Part shown: positions 18,951 to 26,735 of the stretch, piece by piece
Numbering within the stretch: position 1 is the first letter of the stretch
Layout of the letters: each line of letters starts with the position of its first letter
Assembly (NCBI GenBank): GCA_903872065.1
Contig: CAIQJJ010000729.1
Coordinates: 1 to 32,091, forward strand
Length of the DNA: 32,091 nt
Direction: 5' to 3'
Origin: an uncultured Anaerolineales bacterium
Lineage (GTDB): Bacteria; Chloroflexota; Anaerolineae; Anaerolineales; UBA4823
Translations under genes and position numbers: made by a program
Notes under the pieces: generated by a model
What the model was told of the DNA's origin: nothing
The model's database searches: none
Seen by the model: only the letters and a program-made list of their open reading frames with translations

Positions 18951-19846
18951 ACGGAACTTCCTTCCACCGCTTCAAGCGGCGTCGGGTACCAAAATGGGCC
19001 AAGACGCGTCCCAAGTCCCAAAATGGGGGCGCTCTGCCAGGCCTGGCGATAAGCCAGGGACTGTTCGGCGCGGCCAGCTTTGTCCGCTCGCCAGGTGCGA
19101 CGCAGATAGACATCATCATAAAGCACCTGGCGCAGGCCGACTTCATCCAGACTGTAGCCGGGTTTTTGATGCCAATAGCCTTGCAAGGGGCCGCGCGCCA
19201 GCAGCGGCGGCAGTTGCAGCGAGGACAGCTGCGGCTTACCTGTCCCCAGGTATAAAGTGACAGGGGGGATCGCCTCGCCATAGAGAACTCTCTGCACCGC
19301 GGGAATGCTTTCGGAGGCGGTTTCCACAACCGCGCGGCGGGCCGCTTCAATCAGCCATTGCAGCGGCGCATCGTAATCAGGGACGGCGTAACACCACAAG
19401 GTAAAAGAAGCTTCAGGGGGGGTCTCTGCCGCAAGAAGTTGGCCGGCCTGGCGCAGGGCAGGGATAAACTCGCTGCATGCCAGGCGAACCCGCCAGCCCA
19501 TGCGCCTGTAATGGGCGAGCGCCGGCGCGCCGGTCAGGCCTTGCAAATACCAACGCCACAAATGCTCGCGATAATCTGCCGTGACCTCATCGAACTGGCT
19601 GGGGCCCAACATGGGCATGATTAAATGACGCGCCCCACAACGCTGGAATAACTCCACCGTGCGCCATAATTCCCCCTGTGTCCAGGCGGCAAACGCATCG
19701 CCCTGGGTGGGAACTCCGGCCAGGGCGGCGGCGCGGCGCGTGCCAGAAGCAGCGTAGATCAGCGCTTCTGGCAGCAGAGGGCGCAAGGCGTCGAGCGGCA
19801 GCACGAGAAATTCAGCGAAAGAGGGAATCGAGGCTTCGGGGTTCAT
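18947..19846 (-). CDS. Rv3378c-like diterpene synthase (tuberculosinol/kolavelool synthase family, cis-prenyltransferase fold)
   Basis: 'GTRR' at residues 35-38 and C-terminal 'VTLYLGTGKPQLSSLQLPPLLARGPLQGYWHQKPGYSLDEVGLRQVLYDDVYLRRTWR...ILGLGTRLGPFWYP' resemble recalled M. tuberculosis Rv3378c '[53 protein letters not shown]...VFGVGCVHDGIWFAE'. Lies next to an Rv3377c-like gene. Confidence 0.8.
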   Translation of the reverse strand: MNPEASIPSFAEFLVLPLDALRPLLPEALIYAASGTRRAAALAGVPTQGDAFAAWTQGELWRTVELFQRCGARHLIMPMLGPSQFDEVTADYREHLWRWYLQGLTGAPALAHYRRMGWRVRLACSEFIPALRQAGQLLAAETPPEASFTLWCYAVPDYDAPLQWLIEAARRAVVETASESIPAVQRVLYGEAIPPVTLYLGTGKPQLSSLQLPPLLARGPLQGYWHQKPGYSLDEVGLRQVLYDDVYLRRTWRADKAGRAEQSLAYRQAWQSAPILGLGTRLGPFWYPTPLEAVEGSSV

Positions 19847-21333
19847 TCGCCGCCCCCGACCGCCTCCGCGCCATTGGCCTGATCCCCATCCATAACCGGC
19901 AGGAAAATAGTGAAGGTCGAACCGCTCCCCAACTGGCTGGCAATTTCAATGCGGCCTTTGTGCGTTTCGACAATTTCTTTGGTAATCGAGAGGCCCAGGC
20001 CAGTGCCGGGGATGGAGGACTGGCTGGCTTGCGCGCCGCGATAAAAACGCTCAAAGATATGCGGCAGATCTTCCACATGAATCCCCATGCCGGTATCTTC
20101 CACCTGCAAGACAGCGTGTTTTTGTCCTGCATCGTAAAGGGTGCGGATTTTGATCTCGCCTTTTGGGGTGTAATTGACCGCATTCCCGATCAGGTTGGTC
20201 GCCACCTGTTTCAACTGACTGGCATCAGCCCAAAGGGGAGGCATGTAGGCCGCCGGCTCAAAAGCCATCTTTAAACCCTTGACCTCCGCCCTCAAGTGAT
20301 TGGCAATAAAGACCTGATCGATCACTTGGTTAAAATCAATCCAATGAAATTCAGTCTTACGTGTGCCAAGTTCCATGCGGGTCAAATCAAGCACATCCTG
20401 CACCAACTGCGCCAGGCGGTTAATCTCTTCTTCCAGCACCTTAATATAGCGTTCCTGCCGTTCCGCTTTGCCCAGGCGCAGCATCTCCATATAAATGGTC
20501 AGATTGCTGATCGGCGTACGCAGTTCATGCGTAACGTCAGAAACAAATTTGGATTTCAAACGATCGAGGCTCTTAAGTTTCTCGTTGGCGCTGGAAAGTT
20601 CCTGGGTCTGTCTCTCCAGGCAGGCATTGGCGTTCGACAAGTCATCGGCCTGCTGCGCCAGTTGCAAATTGGCCTGCGCCAGTTCATAAGCCTGTGCGCC
20701 CAGCTGCTGGTTGGCCTGCGCCAGCTCTTGAGTGCGGCGAATGACGCGGGCGTCCAGTTCCTGGTTGATCAAGCGCAGGTCAGTGAGGGCATTTTCCAGG
20801 CTGCGCGCCGTTAACCATGACACCAGAGCAATCGCCAGCAGGGGAAAGGTGGATAAATAAAACCCGGCGGAGACATTGTATAAGAAACCGATCACGCTGA
20901 TCATTGCCCCTATGCTCAAAGCAGTCACAAAACTGGCAGAAGGCGTGAGCAAAACACTGGAGACCATCACCGGCACCACGAAATAAAACATGCTTTCGCC
21001 AGCCACCAATAGATTAATATTCGCGGTGGCAATCGAAATCGCCAACATGATCAAAAACAGGATGCTGGCAAACCGAATTTTCCCCGCCCGGTTCAGGCGA
21101 ACAATCAAAAGCGTGCTGATGGAGTAAGCAATACAGGTCCACAAAGTGGGATAAAGCATCTCCCAGCCAGGAAGTTTAAACGCGATGTCGAACAGCAAGA
21201 CAATGATCATCAAAATGACCAATGGTAGAAGGCCCAACAACAAAATATTCAGCAATCGCGCGCGGCGCGACTCATCCGGGTCCAATGAAGGCACTTCGAT
21301 CATCTTCCACAAACGTCTGAAAAGCTCCATCAT
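19843..21333 (-). CDS. Multi-pass membrane sensor histidine kinase
   Basis: Several N-terminal TMs, coiled coil of 'QELAQANQQLGAQAYELAQANLQLAQQADDL', H-box 'KFVSDVTHELRTPISNL', 'NLIGNAVNYTPKGEI', 'DTGMGIHVEDLPHIFERFYRG', 'GTGLGLSITKEIVETHKGRIEI'. Start ATGATG at 21333 preceded by 'gcaggaggaactatt' RBS. Confidence 0.94.
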   Translation of the reverse strand: MMELFRRLWKMIEVPSLDPDESRRARLLNILLLGLLPLVILMIIVLLFDIAFKLPGWEMLYPTLWTCIAYSISTLLIVRLNRAGKIRFASILFLIMLAISIATANINLLVAGESMFYFVVPVMVSSVLLTPSASFVTALSIGAMISVIGFLYNVSAGFYLSTFPLLAIALVSWLTARSLENALTDLRLINQELDARVIRRTQELAQANQQLGAQAYELAQANLQLAQQADDLSNANACLERQTQELSSANEKLKSLDRLKSKFVSDVTHELRTPISNLTIYMEMLRLGKAERQERYIKVLEEEINRLAQLVQDVLDLTRMELGTRKTEFHWIDFNQVIDQVFIANHLRAEVKGLKMAFEPAAYMPPLWADASQLKQVATNLIGNAVNYTPKGEIKIRTLYDAGQKHAVLQVEDTGMGIHVEDLPHIFERFYRGAQASQSSIPGTGLGLSITKEIVETHKGRIEIASQLGSGSTFTIFLPVMDGDQANGAEAVGGGE

Positions 21334-22901
21334 AATAGTTCCTCCTGCACGCCTAACATTAACGCGCTCAAAATGGCCGAGCGCACCACCAATACCGGCA
21401 CATACAGACATTTGCCAATCCACAACGGGGGATAGGGATCAAAACGATGTTCCGCCAGCCAACGCAGCCCGCGCTGCAAAACCTGCTTTGAAATCATTTT
21501 GCCAGAACGTCGCCAGAGCAAGAGCGCCTGCAAACAATAGGCGGTCTCTTCGGCGGTAGGGCCATAATAGCCCCAAGAGCCATCCACATTTTGCGTTTCC
21601 AAAATCCAATGTACTGCGTTCAGGGCAAAACTGTCCGCATACCCGGCGCAAGCGATGACAGCATGGGTGGTCGGATAATATGGCGAAGCGTGCCATTTAT
21701 CGAACCAGAGCATATCCAACATCAAACGCCGCTGCAAAAAAGAAAGCACTTTTTGCACCTGCGGCGCGTTGGCGGGCAGCCCCGAACGACGCAGCGCCCC
21801 CAAGACATGGACATTGGCGCTAACCGAGGGATTTGACTCAACCTGAAAGCAGCGAAAATACTGCTCCTGCTCATAATATGAAAAATCGAACTGGATAGGA
21901 CGACCGTAAAGCGACAGTACCTCATACGCCAGGCTGGTGACATCTGAATCAGTGGGAGCATAGCTGGCAGCAAACCCCACCCCTTTGCCGGGCATCCAGG
22001 CATCTTGCAGAAATTCCAGCCGCGGTTGGCAGAGCGCCAGGGCTTCGTCGTCCATTTGGCCGGCCAGGGCCAGGTTCCAGAGCGTCCAACTCAGTTCAAA
22101 GGTATCAAATGGGGCTACATCTGGAATACCGCCGTTATCGCGGTTGCGGGCCGCGACCTGGCGCAAATATGCCATCGCCGGCTCGTAGCCCGGACGAACG
22201 TATAAGACAAAGTAGGCGGTGGCTGAGGGGCTGTAGCTGACTGAGCCATTTGCCTCCAACAAGTGTTCGACATCGAAGAGATTGACGCTATCGGTGCCGG
22301 CCATCTCCGCCGAAAAAGCGACCGTCACTGCCCGGTTGACCTTGCCCATCGGCAGCCGCTCGAGGCGGGCGACCCGCTGCAGCATCAGGCGATCAAAGTA
22401 ATCGCCATCGCGAAAGAAATTCTGCCGGCGGTCGAGGCGCGACGGATCTTCCGGTGGAACCAAAGCCCCGGTTTGCCGCCAAAAGCCAACCTCTTCCCGG
22501 TGGATAGCGCCCAACGCCCTGGCTTCGGAGAGCAAGGTCGGGATGATCATCTCAAAACCAATCGTCTCGCCAACGATATCGGAGCGCAGGCCGCGAATGG
22601 CTGTATCCATGCCCACCAGGGCGCGGCGCAAACGATTTTGATCACGACGTTCGCCGCGCCGCGCCAGGGTGGTCAGAGCGGCCAGGGTGCAAATCAAGCG
22701 ATCATGGTGATACTTGGGCTGCATCGCGCCCCAACTGCCATCGGGAAGTTGGTGCGCCCGCAGCCATTCCAGCGCTTGCTCCCCTACTGGTTCCCCCAAT
22801 TCTGCCAGGCGAGCCACCCAGGCGGTGTCATAAGCGGTGCTTAACATCCGACCAGGGCCAGTCTCTCTGAGTAACGCGAGAACCTCTGAGTGCAAATCCA
22901 T
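21330..22901 (-). CDS. Class II (type B) diterpene cyclase, Rv3377c / halimadienyl- or kolavenyl-diphosphate synthase-like
   Basis: 'LSTAYDTAWVARLAELGE...ALEWLRAHQLPDGSWGA', 'AFSAEMAGTDSVNLFDVEHLLEANGSVSYSPSATAYFVLYVRPG', 'TDSDVTSLAYEVLSLYGRP', 'PSVSANVHVLGALRRSGLP', 'VDGSWGYYGPTAEETAYCLQALLLWRRS', 'PPLWIGKCLYVPVLVVRSAILSAL' match Rv3377c (as recalled) along the full length. Confidence 0.93.
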   Translation of the reverse strand: MDLHSEVLALLRETGPGRMLSTAYDTAWVARLAELGEPVGEQALEWLRAHQLPDGSWGAMQPKYHHDRLICTLAALTTLARRGERRDQNRLRRALVGMDTAIRGLRSDIVGETIGFEMIIPTLLSEARALGAIHREEVGFWRQTGALVPPEDPSRLDRRQNFFRDGDYFDRLMLQRVARLERLPMGKVNRAVTVAFSAEMAGTDSVNLFDVEHLLEANGSVSYSPSATAYFVLYVRPGYEPAMAYLRQVAARNRDNGGIPDVAPFDTFELSWTLWNLALAGQMDDEALALCQPRLEFLQDAWMPGKGVGFAASYAPTDSDVTSLAYEVLSLYGRPIQFDFSYYEQEQYFRCFQVESNPSVSANVHVLGALRRSGLPANAPQVQKVLSFLQRRLMLDMLWFDKWHASPYYPTTHAVIACAGYADSFALNAVHWILETQNVDGSWGYYGPTAEETAYCLQALLLWRRSGKMISKQVLQRGLRWLAEHRFDPYPPLWIGKCLYVPVLVVRSAILSALMLGVQEELL

Positions 22902-22907
22902 TTGGGG

Positions 22908-24185
22908 CTACTCCATCAGACGTGGATACTTACGCATTAATAAGGCTGCCGCGAGCATAAAAACTCCCCCTGCCACCCCCGCCAGGCGCACCCCCAACGG
23001 CCCATAGGGATCACTGCGCCCGCGCCCGACAAGCAGCAGCAGTGGCAGCAATAAAGAAGCCGCGCCCACAAAAATTTGCTCCAATACTTTGGAAGCTGCC
23101 ACATACATGCCCTCGCGGCGTTGACCGGTGCGGTAGGCGTCTTCATCGGTGATCTCGGCCAAAAACGCCGACGAAAGCACTACTGCTCCTGAAATGGCGG
23201 CCGCCTGCAAAACCGCCCATGAAATGCACTGCGCCTTCAACGAGAAAAGCCAACGATCAGAGATCAGCCAGATACATGGAAAGATGCAGGCCGCAGCAAC
23301 CAATGAGGCGATGTACACGCGCCGCTTGCCCAGGCGCCGCGTAAGGCGCGTCACCAACGGGTAACAAAGCAGCGAAACAAAGACAGAGGGCAAGTAAAAA
23401 TAGATGGTATCGGCCTGGTTGAGCAAACAGACCTCGGTGATCAAAAATGAGGAGATATTTTGCACCAACATGGAAGTCATCATGTACAATGACCAGGCCA
23501 GGGCAAAATACAAAAAGGCGCGGTTGACCAAAATCAGGCGCAAGGCCTGCAAAAAGTGCAGCGGCTGGCGAGGAGCCGAGGCCAGGCCCTGACCTCTGGA
23601 CAGCCAGACCGCGCCGGACGGGGACAGGAAAGCCAGCAAGGCAATCAACGCATACGTTAAAGCCATGCGCTGAGTCCCCCAGGCTTCTAACAAAATGCCG
23701 GACATACCGCCGGCAATAAACCCCAACAACAACAATCCCGACTGCCAGGCCGAAAGCTGCGCCCGCTGCACATCCGTGACAGCCAATTCAGGCAGAAGCG
23801 CCTGGTAAGGCACCTGGTAAAAGGCCAGCGCGACACGGTACAACACCATCATAACCAAAAGATAGACCAGATTCCAGGCTGATTGCCCCGCCAGGGGGGG
23901 CAGCCACAGGGAAAAAAAGAGCGCCGCGACCAGAAAGGCAAAGCCGAATAAGAAAGGCAGCCGCCTGCCCCAGGCCGAACGGAAATGGTCGGAGAAATAT
24001 CCGATCCAGGGGGTAATTAAGGCCGCAACCAGGTAGCCGCAAAAGAAGGCCAGGCCATATAAACTGGCGGGCAAGCGCGCCTGGCCATTGGGAGGTAAAT
24101 AAAAGTATAACAACCAGTTTCCTATCACCAGGCTGGTGACAGACAGACCAAAAGAGCCAAAACCGTACAGCAAAGAACGCAGCAT
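22908..24185 (-). CDS. MFS / GPH-type transporter (12 TM)
   Basis: 'PASLYGLAFFCGYLVAALITPWIGYFSDHFRSAWGRRLPFLFGFAFLVAALFFSLWLPP' with D-x-R-S-x-W-G-R-R signature loop; repeated hydrophobic spans. Confidence 0.9.
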   Translation of the reverse strand: MLRSLLYGFGSFGLSVTSLVIGNWLLYFYLPPNGQARLPASLYGLAFFCGYLVAALITPWIGYFSDHFRSAWGRRLPFLFGFAFLVAALFFSLWLPPLAGQSAWNLVYLLVMMVLYRVALAFYQVPYQALLPELAVTDVQRAQLSAWQSGLLLLGFIAGGMSGILLEAWGTQRMALTYALIALLAFLSPSGAVWLSRGQGLASAPRQPLHFLQALRLILVNRAFLYFALAWSLYMMTSMLVQNISSFLITEVCLLNQADTIYFYLPSVFVSLLCYPLVTRLTRRLGKRRVYIASLVAAACIFPCIWLISDRWLFSLKAQCISWAVLQAAAISGAVVLSSAFLAEITDEDAYRTGQRREGMYVAASKVLEQIFVGAASLLLPLLLLVGRGRSDPYGPLGVRLAGVAGGVFMLAAALLMRKYPRLME

Positions 24186-24205
24186 AAAATAATTCTACAT
24201 CATTT

Positions 24206-24230
24206 AAGCTTTTCGGAGAAAGCTTTTCGG
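24206..24230. repeat. Direct repeat AAGCTTTTCGG x2 (14-bp period) in the divergent intergenic region
   Basis: 24206-24216 and 24220-24230, immediately upstream of the 'tataat' at 24232-24237. Confidence 0.85.
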
Positions 24231-24231
24231 C

Positions 24232-24237
24232 TATAAT
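24232..24237 (+). promoter_or_regulatory. Perfect TATAAT -10, predicting a leaderless transcript for the REC gene at 24244
   Basis: 'ggctataataaagatATG': only 6 nt between the -10 box and ATG. Confidence 0.6.
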
Positions 24238-24243
24238 AAAGAT

Positions 24244-24618
24244 ATGGATACTACGAAACCTCTTGCTTTAATTGTTGAAGACGATAAAAACCTGGCGCTG
24301 GCTTTTGGCGAAGCGTTGGAGGATGCCGGCTACGAAGTAGAAATCATCTTCGATGGGCAAACCGCGCTGGATCGCCTGGCAGTGGTTACGCCGGCGATGG
24401 TTGTGCTGGACCTGCACATCCCGCATGTGCGCGGTGCGGATGTGCTGCGTCACATTCGCCGCGAGGCGCGCCTGGCAAAGATCAGGGTGATCGTCGCAAC
24501 GGCGGACGATATGGAAGCTTCTCGCCTGGGTGAACTGGCCAACCTGGTGCTGCTCAAGCCGATCGGCTACCAACAACTGCGCGATTTATCCGCGCGCTTA
24601 CGTCCACGGCAACTGTAG
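24244..24618 (+). CDS. Single-domain (REC-only) response regulator
   Basis: 'PLALIVEDDKNLALAFGEALEDAGYEVEIIFDGQTALDRL', 'AMVVLDLHIPHVRGADVLRHIRRE', 'IRVIVATAD', 'LLKPIGYQQLRDL'; no output domain. Confidence 0.92.
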   Translation: MDTTKPLALIVEDDKNLALAFGEALEDAGYEVEIIFDGQTALDRLAVVTPAMVVLDLHIPHVRGADVLRHIRREARLAKIRVIVATADDMEASRLGELANLVLLKPIGYQQLRDLSARLRPRQL

Positions 24619-24647
24619 AGTGCAAACTGCGCCCCAAGGAAAATTGT

Positions 24648-25409
24648 ATGTACGATACCTTCAGCAGCGATTATGACCGCTTTGTCAATTGGAAGGCGCG
24701 CTTGAGTTTTGAGCTGCCCTTTATTGAACAATTGGTGCAGCCGCTAGGCGCGCCGCCGCGCCTGCTGGATGCGGCCTGCGGCACAGGCATGCACGCGATT
24801 GCTCTGGCGCAGCGCGGCTACCCCACCTGCGGAGCAGATTTAAGCGCGCCGATGATCGAGCGCGCCAGAGAAAACGCGGCTGCCGGTTCCAGCAAAGTGC
24901 GCTTCGAGACAGCCGGTTTTGGGCAACTGGCGCAAACTTTTGGCCGCCAGCAGTTTGACGCCGTGTTATGCCTGGGCAACTCACTGCCGCATGTAATCAC
25001 GGCTGAGGCGCTGACCGGCGCTCTGGCAGATTTCGCCGCCTGCCTGCGCCCTGGCGGGCTGCTGCTGGTGCAAAACCGCAATTTCGATGCGGTGATGGCC
25101 AGCAAAGAACGCTGGATGGAACCGCAAGCGCACCGCGAGGGGGATGCGGAGTGGATTTTCCTGCGCTTTTACGATTATGAACCAGAGGATTTAATCAGCT
25201 TCAATATCGTCACGCTGCGGCGAAAAGGCAGCGCGCCCTGGGAACAGCAGGTAACAACAACCCGCCTGCGCCCCCAACTGCAAGCGGGTCTGGTCACTGC
25301 ACTGCAAAGCGCCGGATTCGAACAGATAAACTGCTGGGGCAGTATGAATGGGGCGGCGTTCGAGGCGCTAAAGAGTGGGAATTTGATTGTGACGGCGTAT
25401 CGCGCGTAG
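24648..25409 (+). CDS. Class I SAM-dependent methyltransferase
   Basis: 'RLLDAACGTGMHAIALAQRGYPTCGADLSAPMIERAREN', 'FDAVLCLGNSLPHV', 'LRPGGLLLVQNRNF'. Confidence 0.92.
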   Translation: MYDTFSSDYDRFVNWKARLSFELPFIEQLVQPLGAPPRLLDAACGTGMHAIALAQRGYPTCGADLSAPMIERARENAAAGSSKVRFETAGFGQLAQTFGRQQFDAVLCLGNSLPHVITAEALTGALADFAACLRPGGLLLVQNRNFDAVMASKERWMEPQAHREGDAEWIFLRFYDYEPEDLISFNIVTLRRKGSAPWEQQVTTTRLRPQLQAGLVTALQSAGFEQINCWGSMNGAAFEALKSGNLIVTAYRA

Positions 25410-25420
25410 GCTGGATACAA

Positions 25421-25459
25421 CCCCTAAAGGTCTTTGCAGACCTTTAGGGGTTTTTATTT
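25421..25459 (+). terminator. Strong rho-independent terminator after the methyltransferase gene
   Basis: 13-bp perfect stem cccctaaaggtct-ttgc-agacctttagggg followed by tttttattt; overlaps the 3' end of the convergent gene. Confidence 0.92.
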
Positions 25460-26670
25460 GCGGCGATTGCCGCGGCAATCGCGGCGCGAATCTGCTCAAG
25501 ATGGGCATGAGTATGCGTCTCGCCCAGCATCAGGCCATAGGCCATGCGCCAATAACTGCCTTTGCGGGCGGCAAACTCAGGCGGCCATAGACTGATAAAG
25601 GCCAAAGCTTCTGCCTGCGCTTTCTGAAATTGATCGAGCAGTTCGGGCAGGGTGGGATAGACGCTCAACAAAGCTTGAATTTGCGCCAGCACATTGCCGC
25701 CATAGTCATCCGCCCAGCGTTCGTGGCCGCCAATCACATCACTGACATAGGCGGTAAAGCCGCGCTCGCCCAGGATGAGGTGGGCCATAATCTGCTTGGC
25801 GCTCCATTCGCCAGGCGCGGGGATGAAGGAGGCTTCGGACTCGGCAACGCCGGCAAAGCACGCTTGCAGCGCGGCCAAATCCTCGGCGTACCTGGGGCGC
25901 AGCGTCTCGACAAAGACAGTGGGATCAAAAGAAATGTTGGGAATGGGACGCCCCCCCAGCCGCATGGCGACCGTTTTTTGCTCAACGCCGCGATAGAAGG
26001 CTACCTCAACCACATCGCCGGCCTGCTTGCCCTGGATGACGGAATGCAAGCTGGCAAAGTCGCTGGTGATCGTCTTCCCATCCACTGCGACGATGACATC
26101 ATTCTGCTGCAACCCGGCGGCGTGCGCCCCCAGGCCCTCCATCGTCCCGTCCAGGCGGATGCCCTGCGTGACTGGTACACCCAACCTGGCGGCGACTTGC
26201 GAATTGAACTCGCCGACCATAATCCCCAACATCGGGCGCTGCGTGATGCGCCGGTCGAGGCCGGTTTCCAAGACCGAGGCCAGGTTGAGCAGGCTGCCGC
26301 GCCAGTGACCCTGGTACATCTCGGCCTGGCCTTCCCATTTCTTGCCCAGAGGCACTTCCTGCAACAGGCGCACCAATGCGCCGCCATCCTGTTCCGTCAG
26401 TGTCACCGTGACCTGCGTCGGCCCTGGATTAGAACGTCCCGCCCAAATAAAGGTCAAGGCCTGGTTGGGCGTCAGGCTCACATAACTGCCGCTGGAGAAA
26501 AAGTCGCCTTCCCACCACAAATACATGCGCCCCCCCGGGCGCGGCAGGACGGTGGCGACATCGCACAGCCACTCGCGCAAGGCGGTAGCATTGGTGAACG
26601 CGTAATACACCTGGGCTGGCGCAGCTTTGACCCACTGTTCGACAACAACGGTTTGTTTCTTGGGAGACAT
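25444..26670 (-). CDS. SRPBCC (AHSA1-like) - PDZ - DinB-like three-domain fusion protein
   Basis: N-term 'VVEQWVKAAPAQVYYAFTNATALREWLCDVATVLPRPGGRMYLWWEGDFFSSGSYVSLTPNQALTFIW'; middle PDZ 'GLGAHAAGLQQNDVIVAVDGKTITSDFASLHSVIQGKQAGDVVEVAFYRGVEQKTVAMRL'; C-term DinB-like 'PAPGEWSAKQIMAHLILGERGFTAYVSDVI...YGLMLGETHTHAHLEQIRAAI'. Confidence 0.88.
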   Translation of the reverse strand: MSPKKQTVVVEQWVKAAPAQVYYAFTNATALREWLCDVATVLPRPGGRMYLWWEGDFFSSGSYVSLTPNQALTFIWAGRSNPGPTQVTVTLTEQDGGALVRLLQEVPLGKKWEGQAEMYQGHWRGSLLNLASVLETGLDRRITQRPMLGIMVGEFNSQVAARLGVPVTQGIRLDGTMEGLGAHAAGLQQNDVIVAVDGKTITSDFASLHSVIQGKQAGDVVEVAFYRGVEQKTVAMRLGGRPIPNISFDPTVFVETLRPRYAEDLAALQACFAGVAESEASFIPAPGEWSAKQIMAHLILGERGFTAYVSDVIGGHERWADDYGGNVLAQIQALLSVYPTLPELLDQFQKAQAEALAFISLWPPEFAARKGSYWRMAYGLMLGETHTHAHLEQIRAAIAAAIAANKNP

Positions 26671-26735
26671 AGAGAATCCTTTTTGCATTTGCTCAGGCGG
26701 AGATTCTACAAACACCGCTGATGCAATCAGCTATC

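Noticed and set aside
17709-25409. Diterpene locus considered as a mobile island
   Set aside because: No integrase, transposase, terminal repeats or tRNA boundary seen at the edges; composition looks similar to flanking genes by eye.
25630-26721. Long plus-strand ORF of 363 aa opposite the SRPBCC-PDZ-DinB gene
   Set aside because: Shadow ORF produced by high-GC codon usage; no domain, and the minus-strand frame contains three recognisable domains.
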